NCBI RefSeq assembly: GCF_002995785.1
Contig: NZ_PVXO01000066.1
Location: 81,803 to 145,802 of the forward strand
Source: Clostridium liquoris
GTDB lineage: Bacteria; Bacillota; Clostridia; Clostridiales; Clostridiaceae
DNA length: 64,000 nucleotides
Direction of reading: 5' to 3'
A program made the position numbers and the translations under genes. The number at the start of each line of letters is the position of its first letter. The first letter of the stretch is position 1. Of this stretch, positions 37,240 through 45,023 are shown one piece after another. The notes below the pieces were generated by a model, which had not been told where the DNA came from, ran no database searches, and saw only the letters and a program-made list of their open reading frames with translations.

Positions 37240-38070
37240 TTATCCCTCCAGCTTCTCTAAAACTTCTGTAAGCATTTTTTGCAGCATAAATTTTCTAAAG
37301 TCAGCGGATCCAGCTAGATCACTTAATATGGAATCTGGTATGTTATCTATTATATTGTTAATCTTCATGTTATTTTGCAAGCTAGTATCATTTAAATAAT
37401 CTTCAATTAAAGAAGATCTAAATGGATAGCTGCAAACTCCACTAAAAGCTATATTTATTCTATCATTATCCTTAAGTGCTGCCAGTGTAGTTAATGGATA
37501 ATCTATTTTATCACTTTTAGTTCTTTTTACATGCAGATATGGTAGTGAAAGAAAATGACTGTCTATTAATATATTTACTATAAATTCTCCATGGCTAAGC
37601 TTTATTCTTTGGTCAAATATATCACTTAATAAAACCTGCCTTCTCCCATTTGAACCTCCTATAACCACTTCACTATTGGATACTAAAAGGGGCAGCACAG
37701 ACTCCTTATATATAATTGTTCCTGATATATTTCCTCCAAGTGTAATCTTATCTTGTATAGTATGGTCTGCAATTCTTTGAACTGTTAAGCCTAGTAATGG
37801 AAATAAATTTGCTTCGGCAATTTGTGTAAGTGTAACAGCGGAACCAATAACTAGTTTATTATCCTTTAACCCCTGAATATTACATTCAGGAATTCCTTTT
37901 ATATCGATTACTGCTTCGGTGTATACATTATAAGCCCTTGACATACTTATAATTTCAGTTCCGCCACCATAATACAAAGGCTTCTTTCCTTTGCCACTTA
38001 ATTCGGTATATAGCTGAATAGCTTCTTCAACGGTTTCAGGTTTATAATATTCAAAATCAAAGGGTATCAT
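37240..38070 (-). CDS. Molybdenum hydroxylase, FAD-binding subunit
   Basis: A 276-residue medium subunit of the CoxM/XdhB type. The FAD-binding loops are YYGGGTEIISMSR (around 34) and TLGGNISGTIIYKESVLPLL (around 111). The C-terminal CODH flavoprotein domain follows. It overlaps the large-subunit gene by 14 bases and is followed at once by the FeS gene, so the three are made together. Confidence 0.92.
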   Translation of the reverse strand: MIPFDFEYYKPETVEEAIQLYTELSGKGKKPLYYGGGTEIISMSRAYNVYTEAVIDIKGIPECNIQGLKDNKLVIGSAVTLTQIAEANLFPLLGLTVQRIADHTIQDKITLGGNISGTIIYKESVLPLLVSNSEVVIGGSNGRRQVLLSDIFDQRIKLSHGEFIVNILIDSHFLSLPYLHVKRTKSDKIDYPLTTLAALKDNDRINIAFSGVCSYPFRSSLIEDYLNDTSLQNNMKINNIIDNIPDSILSDLAGSADFRKFMLQKMLTEVLEKLEG

Positions 38071-40402
38071 ATTTTCCTCCCGTCTTAGCCTTCCATATTA
38101 CCTCTGGTGTAATAGGCAGTTTATCAAATTCATAATCAGCTGCATGAGAAATAGCATTTGCAAATGCAGCTGGGATTGCTATTATTCCATGTTCAGCCAA
38201 TCCACGTGCTCCAAAAGGTGCATCAATCTGAGGTGTTTCAACAAAATCAATTATATATTCTGGATTTTCACCAAATCTAATTGGCTTATAAGTTCTTAGT
38301 GTAGTGGTTTGCAACCTAGCATCATTATCATATTCAAAGGCTTCTCTAGTTGCTATGCCAAGTCCCATATTTGTTCCTCCCATTAACAGTCCCCTTGTTG
38401 TTTTAGGGTTAATTACTTTGCCTGCATCTATAACAGTAATGGCTTTTAAAAGCCTATATGTAAACTTATTAGGATCGTATTCAACCTCAACTGCTTGAGC
38501 ACCCACAGTCCATGCTGGCCCAGGTTTACCTTTTCCTGTTTCTTCATCTATGTCAGTAATATGACTCATTATAAAGCTTCCCCGAGCGATTATTTGTCCG
38601 TCAACTGCAAGACCATTAGGATGTTTATATCCTCTGGCTAAATCCTTGAATGAAACATATATTTCTGGATCTTGCTTCAAATACACCCTTTCTTCTTCAA
38701 CCGCTAAGTCTTCTGGTGGAGATTTCATAACAGCAGCTGCTAAGCTTTTTAACTGCCTTATAAGATCTTCAGCAGCTCTAAGAACTGCTCTACCTGCCAT
38801 AAATGTTGTCATACTTGCAACAGTTTTCCAATGTTCCGGTGAAACTTGAGTATCTACCCCCATAAATACGTGAATTCTACTCACATCCATTTTTAATTTT
38901 TCAGCAAGTATCTGAGCTAAAGTAGTCTTTGTAGATGGTCCAATTTCAACTGCACCGGTGTTAAGATTTATGCTTCCATCTGTATTAAAAGTGAGAAATG
39001 CTCCAGAAACAGCATCCGCAGGCGAATCAGATGTTTTCCAAAAACATCCCATTCCTTTTGCCTTTATCATACCATCCTCTGTTTTTATTACCTGACCCTC
39101 ATCCCATTTTGCTAATTCCTTTAATTTTGTCAAACAATCTTCCAGTTTACCTATATTACTTAAAGTTGTTTTTACTTGTGTTGGTGTATACTGACCAGGT
39201 TTTATAGCATTTCTAATTCTTAATTCTAATGGATCAATTCCAAGCTCTGCTGCTAACTTATCCATCATTCTCTCCATGCAGAAAGTATACTCCGTATGAC
39301 CAAATCCACGATAGGATGTAACATATGTATGATTAGTATAAACGCATATTGAATCACACCATATATTTTCAATATTATATGGTCCGGAACAATCTACCGC
39401 CATAGACTTAGCCATACGTGGACCAGTATCTGTATAAGCCCCGCTATCAACCATATATTTAGCTTCAAGGACTTTAATTATTCCATCTTTTGTTGCACCT
39501 AGTTTTAAATTTGCCTCAATCCCAATTCTACATGGTGAGGTTTTAATATCCTCTTCTCTTGAATTGGCTATAGTAACTAATCTGCCATTAACAGCCTTAG
39601 AAGCAAGATATGCAATAAACTCCAGCTGAACAGCTGCCTTGCCCCCAAATCCTCCGCCTACAAATGGTACTTTAACAATTATATTTCCTTCTGGTATATT
39701 ATAAATCTTACTTAGACGCCTTTTAACAGAATAGGGAGCTTGCGAAGAAGTATAGATTATTATCCTTCCGTCAGGCATAATTTGTGCTCTCACATTTCGA
39801 GTTTCCATTGCTATATGGTCTGACTGTGGAATGGAAAAGCTCCCACTTACTATAACTTCACTTTCTGCCCATGCTTTTACCGCATCACCTTTTCTTATTT
39901 TAATTCTGTCTGAAATATTAGTATTTAGCTCAGGATACACATCCTCCACTGTATGTTTATACTGAGCTATATCTTCATGTATAAGGGTGGCGCCTGGCTT
40001 CAAGGCTTCACTTATTGAGTTAACAACAGGTAAAGGCTCATATTCTACATTTATTAGCTTTAAAGCCTTCATTGCTTCCTGCTCGCTGTTTGCAATTACA
40101 ACTGCAACAGGCTCGCCATAATAACGAACCTTATCTCTTGCTATTGGAGGTCTGTCTTCTATTACTGATCCAGTAAGCACGGGAAAATAATCTCCTGTTA
40201 TTACCGCTTGAACTCCTGGAAACCTTTGGGCTTCAGATACATCTATTGATTTAATTTTTGCATGTGCGTACCGACTTGTAAGCATTTTAGCATGTAAAAT
40301 ACCAGGAAGCTGTGTATCATCAGTATATTTTGCTGCTCCTGTGACTTTATCAAAAGCTTCTTTTCTTGGTATACTTATACCAATTCCAATTGTATCACTC
40401 AA
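38057..40402 (-). CDS. Molybdenum hydroxylase, molybdopterin-binding large subunit
   Basis: The 781-residue catalytic subunit of a xanthine dehydrogenase-family enzyme. It has the small a/b hammerhead N-domain (KVTGAAKYTDDTQLPGILHA), the Mo-cofactor motifs VPFVGGGFGGKAA and SYRGFGHTE, and the C-terminal region GARGLAEHGI where the catalytic glutamate lies. The substrate is not certain: purines, aldehydes or N-heterocycles are all possible. No xdhC-type maturation or Mo-cofactor genes are adjacent. It leads the operon. Confidence 0.92.
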   Translation of the reverse strand: MSDTIGIGISIPRKEAFDKVTGAAKYTDDTQLPGILHAKMLTSRYAHAKIKSIDVSEAQRFPGVQAVITGDYFPVLTGSVIEDRPPIARDKVRYYGEPVAVVIANSEQEAMKALKLINVEYEPLPVVNSISEALKPGATLIHEDIAQYKHTVEDVYPELNTNISDRIKIRKGDAVKAWAESEVIVSGSFSIPQSDHIAMETRNVRAQIMPDGRIIIYTSSQAPYSVKRRLSKIYNIPEGNIIVKVPFVGGGFGGKAAVQLEFIAYLASKAVNGRLVTIANSREEDIKTSPCRIGIEANLKLGATKDGIIKVLEAKYMVDSGAYTDTGPRMAKSMAVDCSGPYNIENIWCDSICVYTNHTYVTSYRGFGHTEYTFCMERMMDKLAAELGIDPLELRIRNAIKPGQYTPTQVKTTLSNIGKLEDCLTKLKELAKWDEGQVIKTEDGMIKAKGMGCFWKTSDSPADAVSGAFLTFNTDGSINLNTGAVEIGPSTKTTLAQILAEKLKMDVSRIHVFMGVDTQVSPEHWKTVASMTTFMAGRAVLRAAEDLIRQLKSLAAAVMKSPPEDLAVEEERVYLKQDPEIYVSFKDLARGYKHPNGLAVDGQIIARGSFIMSHITDIDEETGKGKPGPAWTVGAQAVEVEYDPNKFTYRLLKAITVIDAGKVINPKTTRGLLMGGTNMGLGIATREAFEYDNDARLQTTTLRTYKPIRFGENPEYIIDFVETPQIDAPFGARGLAEHGIIAIPAAFANAISHAADYEFDKLPITPEVIWKAKTGGKYDTL

Positions 40403-40528
40403 ATATTTCTACCCCCTTGAAAAAAATATGTATTAGCTCATATTTAAACTATAAATTTATTTTTCACATATATTCCATAATTTATTCATGCCAAAGGAAA
40501 TCATATTCCAGCTATGTATATATTAAGA

Positions 40529-40564
40529 CAAATTAGGGACAGGATGAACCCGCCCCTAATTTCT
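40529..40564 (-). terminator. Terminator of the repeat lectin gene
   Basis: AAATTAGGG and CCCTAATTT pair around a 15-base loop, overlapping the stop codon at 40556. On the minus strand the sequence after the stem has only a short T-run. Confidence 0.65.
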
Positions 40565-41554
40565 ATAAATATGCCACATTGCATTGTTTCTACCTCTAGC
40601 AAATACATCAGTTCTATTTGGTCCCCAAGATACTGCTGCGGGTTCCGATGTTATATTTCCTCCAAGCCCCCACCAGTTACTCCAACGAGATCCATTCCAT
40701 GACATAGTAATCAATTGATTGTTCAATCCTCTAGCAAATACCTCAAGCCTGTTAGATCTTCTAGAAGAAACTGCAGGACCTGAAGTTAATCTTCCGCCAA
40801 GATCTTCCCATCTGCTCCAACGTGAGCCATTCCACCATAAATGATATAGACGATTACCTTGACCACGCGCAAATACGTCAATCCTATTGTTTCCCCATGA
40901 AACAGCAGCTGGTGAAGATGTTAGCCTTCCTCCAAGGCTTTCCCAATTGCTCCATCGAGATCCATTCCACCATATATGCCAAAGAGCATTATCTGTACCT
41001 CGTACAAAAGTATCAAGCCTGTTAGGTGCCCATGATGAAACAGCAGGTGAAGAAGTTAAGGCACCACCTAGACTTTCCCAACTGCTCCAGCGAGAACCGT
41101 TCCAGAATATATGCCACATAGCATTATCTGTACCTCGTGCAAATACATCAATCCTATTGTTTCCCCATGAAACGGCAGCTGGTGAAGATGTCAAGCTTCC
41201 TCCAAGGCTTTCCCAATTGCTCCATCGAGATCCATTCCACCATCTATGCCAAAGAGCATTATCCGTACCTCGTACAAAAGTATCAAGCCTGTTAGGTGCC
41301 CATGACGAAGCAGCAGGAGCTGAAGTTAAAACTCCACCAAGATCCTCCCAACGACTCCACCCGCCGCCAGGAAAAGGAAGGACAATTATATTTCCTATAT
41401 TAGATCCTTGTGGATTATTAAAGCTGCGATTAACCGTTTCTCCATGTATATCTGCTTCTTTCAAGTTATGAATACTTCTCATTTCCTCATTTAAATATGG
41501 ACAATTAAATTGGTGCATACAGTAAGTACAATAAAAAAAATCATTATTATACAT
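40556..41554 (-). CDS. PLL-type tandem-repeat beta-propeller lectin-like protein
   Basis: A 332-residue protein with six near-identical repeats of about 46 residues (consensus [39 protein letters not shown]). This is the pattern of PLL/AFL-type bacterial lectins, whose blades bind fucose or O-methylated glycans. The start is ATG 41554 with AGGAGG seven bases upstream. The N-terminal 60 residues are different and carry [16 protein letters not shown], with no signal peptide. Known PLLs have seven blades; only six complete repeats are seen. Glycan binding is inferred. The neighbouring SPOCS genes suggest a spore surface role. Confidence 0.82.
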   Translation of the reverse strand: MYNNDFFYCTYCMHQFNCPYLNEEMRSIHNLKEADIHGETVNRSFNNPQGSNIGNIIVLPFPGGGWSRWEDLGGVLTSAPAASSWAPNRLDTFVRGTDNALWHRWWNGSRWSNWESLGGSLTSSPAAVSWGNNRIDVFARGTDNAMWHIFWNGSRWSSWESLGGALTSSPAVSSWAPNRLDTFVRGTDNALWHIWWNGSRWSNWESLGGRLTSSPAAVSWGNNRIDVFARGQGNRLYHLWWNGSRWSRWEDLGGRLTSGPAVSSRRSNRLEVFARGLNNQLITMSWNGSRWSNWWGLGGNITSEPAAVSWGPNRTDVFARGRNNAMWHIYRN

Positions 41555-41729
41555 TGAAAACCTCCTTATATTTTTGTTTCTGCTTAAGACCTCACAATTA
41601 TATTTTATGATTGAAATCACAAAGTGTTACAATAACAAAAATATCAATAGTGTAATTTAATAGCTTACTGTAACATTTTTAACAAAAAATACATAATATA
41701 TAAAAAACTTATAATAAAAAGGAGCTATT

Positions 41730-42455
41730 ATGCATAATTATTATTTTCGTGCTGATATAATATATCCAAGCATTGTGTCTTACGCACGTGGAGATGTAAA
41801 TGGTGATAATATACCTGATAATGTATATTTAACTGGTATAAAGACACCCTCTAGTCCATTTACTCAAAATATTACGCTTATAATACAGGATGGATTTACA
41901 GGCAGATTTACTAGAATACCACTAAAAGAAAATACAGGATATAACCCTAATGTATTTTTAATGGATTTTACTGGAGATGGGATAGATGATATTCTAATAA
42001 GCATTGATACAGGCGGCAGCGGTGCAATTATGTACCATTACATTTATTCCTTTGTGGGAAATAAACCGCAATTATTGTTTGATTTTGATGTGTACAATAA
42101 TCAATACACATATGATGTTACTTATAAGAATAACTACAAAGTTGAAGTTATCAGCAATAAAAATAATAAAAAGTATATTATAGACATATCTAATAAAGGA
42201 TCAGATTACTTAAATGAAATATACGATGAAAACGGAAATCTTAAGGAGCCAATTACTGGATTTGTAAACCCTCTAAGTGGATTGTATCCTGTAGATTTTG
42301 ATTACGACAAAGTATATGAACTATTGGCCTATCAAAAAATAGCTGGAAGATATAATGCAGATTCTTTGGGATATGTTTTAAATACTTTGAAATGGGAAAA
42401 TAATATGTTTGTTTTAGATAATCAATTTGTAGCTATTTGGGGTTCAGAATTATAA
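41730..42455 (+). CDS. FG-GAP/VCBS-like hypothetical protein
   Basis: A 241-residue protein without signal peptide. Two calcium-loop-like motifs are seen: GDVNGDNIPDNVYL (about 28-41) and DFTGDGIDDILI (about 80-91), as in FG-GAP/VCBS propeller repeats. The remainder is beta-rich with no recognised domain. AAAAAGGAGC precedes the ATG. It is divergent from the repeat lectin gene, sharing a 175-base promoter region, and converges on a Cys-rich gene. A cell or spore-surface role is a guess from neighbours. Confidence 0.7.
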   Translation: MHNYYFRADIIYPSIVSYARGDVNGDNIPDNVYLTGIKTPSSPFTQNITLIIQDGFTGRFTRIPLKENTGYNPNVFLMDFTGDGIDDILISIDTGGSGAIMYHYIYSFVGNKPQLLFDFDVYNNQYTYDVTYKNNYKVEVISNKNNKKYIIDISNKGSDYLNEIYDENGNLKEPITGFVNPLSGLYPVDFDYDKVYELLAYQKIAGRYNADSLGYVLNTLKWENNMFVLDNQFVAIWGSEL

Positions 42456-42482
42456 ATTTTCATATTATTTTTAGATCTTAAT

Positions 42483-42516
42483 AAAAAGGAGTGTTGCTAT
42501 AACACTCCCTTTTAAT
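42483..42516. terminator. Bidirectional terminator between convergent genes
   Basis: AAAAGGGAGTGTT and AACACTCCTTTT pair, flanked by A/T runs on both sides, between the FG-GAP-like gene (+) and the Cys-rich gene (-). Confidence 0.88.
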
Positions 42517-42537
42517 AATTTTTTGTTTATCCAATAT

Positions 42538-43026
42538 TTAACTACATGGTGAAGTATAGTTAGCTATTACTTTAACATTTACATCCATTGGTGAACATAA
42601 ATCACTAACAGGAAGTATGAATGTAAAAGCTCTTCTTACATCTATACAATGTCCTGGATCTGGGCATCCGCAGTTAATACTCTTATTTTCAGTAATTACA
42701 TTTCCGCTTTCTGTTCCCAGGGTTCTATCTTTCATTGCTATAAAGGTATCTGATTTATAAGCTAATATTCTTCCTGATCTATCTGTTACTATGCATCCTA
42801 ATGTTATTTCTTTTCCTGGGCAAACATTTACTACTACTACCCTTACCCTTAACAATCTAGACACATCTTCAAGACTAGGATCTAGTGTAACAGTTCTGCA
42901 AAGCTCACAAGCATTAAAGTGTACATTTGCACTAGCTGAAGATCCATCCCCTTGATAAAAGCTTAATAATTCATAATTTTTATCTACTATTTCTTTAGTA
43001 TCCTTAGTATACTCAATTTTACTCAT
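42538..43026 (-). CDS. Conserved hypothetical protein beside SPOCS genes
   Basis: A 162-residue beta-rich protein I cannot name. It has NACELCRTVTLDPSLEDVSR near residue 33, NVCPGKEITLGCIVTDRSGR near 87, and a Cys/Pro patch CGCPDPGHC near 130. The ending (DVNVKVIANYTSPCS) resembles the last strands of beta-sandwich coat proteins. There is no signal peptide. It follows two SPOCS-domain genes, and like them could belong to the spore surface; this is inference. Confidence 0.65.
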   Translation of the reverse strand: MSKIEYTKDTKEIVDKNYELLSFYQGDGSSASANVHFNACELCRTVTLDPSLEDVSRLLRVRVVVVNVCPGKEITLGCIVTDRSGRILAYKSDTFIAMKDRTLGTESGNVITENKSINCGCPDPGHCIDVRRAFTFILPVSDLCSPMDVNVKVIANYTSPCS

Positions 43027-43108
43027 TCATAGCACCCCCATTTTTTAAATGTATTGTTTTATTACATCTTTATTACATTATATTAAGGGGTACGATTATT
43101 TGTTACCA

Positions 43109-43729
43109 CTATTTCCATCCTGATTCAAAATATTGTCCTTTCATATTCATATCGTATTCAATTTCTATATCCACATCATTATTTTTAACAGGCATACTGA
43201 GTTTTGTAGTTTCTTCTCTAGGCTTATCAATTTTATTTATCTTTTCTCTCTTAGGTATGACCTCTACTTCTTCATATTTGTTTATATTGCTGGTATAAAT
43301 AGGGCATACTAATAATAAAAGTGAAATAAAAAAGCCTGTATTATTTTCTTCGGTTACAATAGCATCCTCAATAAAAACTTTAGTAGTTATATCTCTATTG
43401 CTTGTATTATTTATTGGCAATGAACATGAGAAATGTTTATAGAATTCTATAGTATTAATAGGTTTAGATGCCTCATCAGCAACATAAACTATTTTTGTTG
43501 TTATAATGCCATGAAGAAAAGCTTTATTTTCTCCTTGAGTATATATTACCTTATTTTCTACTACTTCCGTATCAAAATAAACTTGCAGAGGAGTTTCAAC
43601 TTTAGGCATGTGTTCTGATAAACTAATTCCAAAGGTTTCACATATTTCTTTACGCGGATACTGTAAATCATAAGAATTTAAATTTTCCTGAGTAATAACA
43701 CCTGATATTTCTATATCATTAACTTTCAT
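43109..43729 (-). CDS. SPOCS (DUF3794) domain protein
   Basis: A 206-residue protein. The central block AFLHGIITTKIVYVADEASKP then INTIEFYKHFSCSLPI matches the SPOCS/DUF3794 domain found in SipL and other clostridial spore-associated proteins. The C-terminal 60 residues are acidic and basic low-complexity. No LysM domain follows, unlike SipL, so it is not SipL itself. A second SPOCS gene lies 59 bases upstream. Confidence 0.75.
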   Translation of the reverse strand: MKVNDIEISGVITQENLNSYDLQYPRKEICETFGISLSEHMPKVETPLQVYFDTEVVENKVIYTQGENKAFLHGIITTKIVYVADEASKPINTIEFYKHFSCSLPINNTSNRDITTKVFIEDAIVTEENNTGFFISLLLLVCPIYTSNINKYEEVEVIPKREKINKIDKPREETTKLSMPVKNNDVDIEIEYDMNMKGQYFESGWK

Positions 43730-43788
43730 ATTTTACTCCTTTTCATTATAATTACTAAAAATTTAATACTAATATTTTTTTATTAACA

Positions 43789-44229
43789 TTATAAAACTAC
43801 TGGAGCTACATATACCCTTGTTTCCAATATTAATTGTTTTGGATCTAATATTTTTAATTGCAATTTATCCACTGGTACATAAACATTTTTTACTTTAATG
43901 TCATTATAATTATATGATAGCTCTGTTGAAAAAGGTATTTTATACTTCAATTCATGAACTTCTTTATCCGAATCACTTGCTAGATAGTTAATATCTATAT
44001 TCCTAAAACCTATAATATTTACCTTACAGCCTTTATCTAGCTTTGTTTTTTTAAATGTTTTTATACTAATTCCTATGTTTACACTTAATATCTTAGATAC
44101 CTCATAAGGCATATATGATAACCTAAGAATATTACTTTGTTCTATCTTTGAATGAGGAATATTCCTTAAGTTCCTAGAAACCTTTTCTGAAGCTGTCAAT
44201 CCATTAACTGCAATATTGTAATCCTTCAC
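43789..44229 (-). CDS. SPOCS (DUF3794) domain protein
   Basis: A 146-residue protein made of little more than one SPOCS/DUF3794 unit (KVNIIGFRNIDINYLASDSD ... HELKYKIPFSTEL). It ends VYVPVDKLQLKILDPKQLIL followed by ETRVYVAPVVL. It has no signal peptide. Together with the next SPOCS gene it resembles a duplicated pair. A spore-coat or exosporium location is suggested by the family, not shown. Confidence 0.72.
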   Translation of the reverse strand: MKDYNIAVNGLTASEKVSRNLRNIPHSKIEQSNILRLSYMPYEVSKILSVNIGISIKTFKKTKLDKGCKVNIIGFRNIDINYLASDSDKEVHELKYKIPFSTELSYNYNDIKVKNVYVPVDKLQLKILDPKQLILETRVYVAPVVL

Positions 44230-44303
44230 TTACTTTCCCCCTAACCATTCTTAATATTATATACTATGTTTCATTACAATAAATTGACCTCTTTCCATTA
44301 AAA

Positions 44304-44332
44304 AAGGAGTGTTATTTTAAACACCCCTAAAT
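44304..44332 (-). terminator. Terminator upstream of the SPOCS genes
   Basis: GGGGTGTTT and AACACTCC pair around a short loop and are followed on the minus strand by TTTTTTAA. It lies 2 bases beyond the stop of a 49-codon ORF and 75 bases before the first SPOCS gene. Confidence 0.8.
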
Positions 44333-44333
44333 T

Positions 44334-44483
44334 TTATAATTCAACTATATAAGGATCACTGGTTGTAGATATCATATCTTGTGGCAGCATGGTTTCAAAT
44401 GTTCCATTTGCCACATTTATCATTACTATGGTTTTATTAATAAAGATTTTTGTAAGGCATAAAATATTGATTCCTTGGGTCAT
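44334..44483 (-). CDS. Small ORF of unknown function
   Basis: A 49-codon reading frame (begins MTQGINILCLTKIF, ends TTSDPYIVEL) lies directly before a terminator. The ribosome binding site is weak (AAAGG at about 16 bases), so the start is uncertain; an internal ATG at residue 21 is another option. I do not recognise it. The clean terminator behind it is the main reason to list it. Confidence 0.35.
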   Translation of the reverse strand: MTQGINILCLTKIFINKTIVMINVANGTFETMLPQDMISTTSDPYIVEL

Positions 44484-44528
44484 TATATAATATGCAAAAC
44501 CTTTATTGAATAAATGGAAATTCAGTGA

Positions 44529-44572
44529 TATAATTAATAATAAATATCAATAGATATTTATTATTAATTATA
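44529..44572. repeat. Perfect 44-base palindrome before the DUF2871 gene
   Basis: TATAATTAATAATAAATATC and its exact reverse complement flank the four bases AATA. It ends 18 bases before the DUF2871 start codon, covering the expected promoter or leader. It could be an operator, a cruciform or an mRNA hairpin. Confidence 0.9.
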
Positions 44573-44589
44573 TTCTGGAAGCTTTATTT

Positions 44590-44997
44590 ATGAAAAAACT
44601 TTATCAAACTTCATTTTTCTATTTAATATTAGGCTTAATTGGAGGGGTTTTTTATAGGGAATTTACTAAACTTAATAATTTTAATGGAATTACAGCCTTA
44701 AAGGCACTTCATCCTCATTTCTTGGTTTTAGGTTTTTTATTTTTTCTTATATTAACTTTAGCTTCCTTTAAGTTAAATTTATCTCAAATTAAAGGTTTCA
44801 ACAAATGGTATGTAACCTATAATATTGGATTACTATTTACAGGTATTACTTTTTTATGGAGAGGGATTTTACAGGTACAAAGTTTGGACTTTAAAGGATT
44901 AAATCATATAGCTGGACTAGGACATACTATATTAGGAGTATCCTTAATATGGTTTATGATTATACTCAAAAAGGCTTTAGAACAAAAAAACATGTAG
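44590..44997 (+). CDS. DUF2871 family membrane protein
   Basis: A 135-residue integral membrane protein with four hydrophobic segments (about 8-24, 44-61, 74-92, 108-127). The layout FYLILGLIGGVFYREFTK and HPHFLVLGFLFFLI with paired histidines, then LNHIAGLGHTILGVSLIW, matches DUF2871. The histidines (H42, H44, H105, H111) recall haem-copper oxidase-like proteins, but function is unknown. A large palindrome precedes it and a terminator overlaps its stop codon, so it is a one-gene unit. Confidence 0.8.
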   Translation: MKKLYQTSFFYLILGLIGGVFYREFTKLNNFNGITALKALHPHFLVLGFLFFLILTLASFKLNLSQIKGFNKWYVTYNIGLLFTGITFLWRGILQVQSLDFKGLNHIAGLGHTILGVSLIWFMIILKKALEQKNM

Positions 44998-45021
44998 TCC
45001 TTGCTGACTGCATGTTTTTCA
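44986..45021 (+). terminator. Terminator after the DUF2871 gene
   Basis: AACATGTAGTC and GACTGCATGTT pair around CTTGCT and are followed by TTTTC; the stem contains the stop codon. Confidence 0.8.
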
Positions 45022-45023
45022 GA

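Noticed and set aside
40887..41471. Long plus-strand ORF (194 codons) opposite the repeat lectin gene
   Set aside because: It is the antisense of a repetitive coding region, so the open frame repeats with the 138-base unit. No ribosome binding site or recognisable domain.
40556..41480. Regular DNA repeats that could look like a CRISPR array
   Set aside because: Units are about 138 bases, fully coding and lie in one protein frame; there are no short repeats with unique spacers and no cas genes anywhere in the window.
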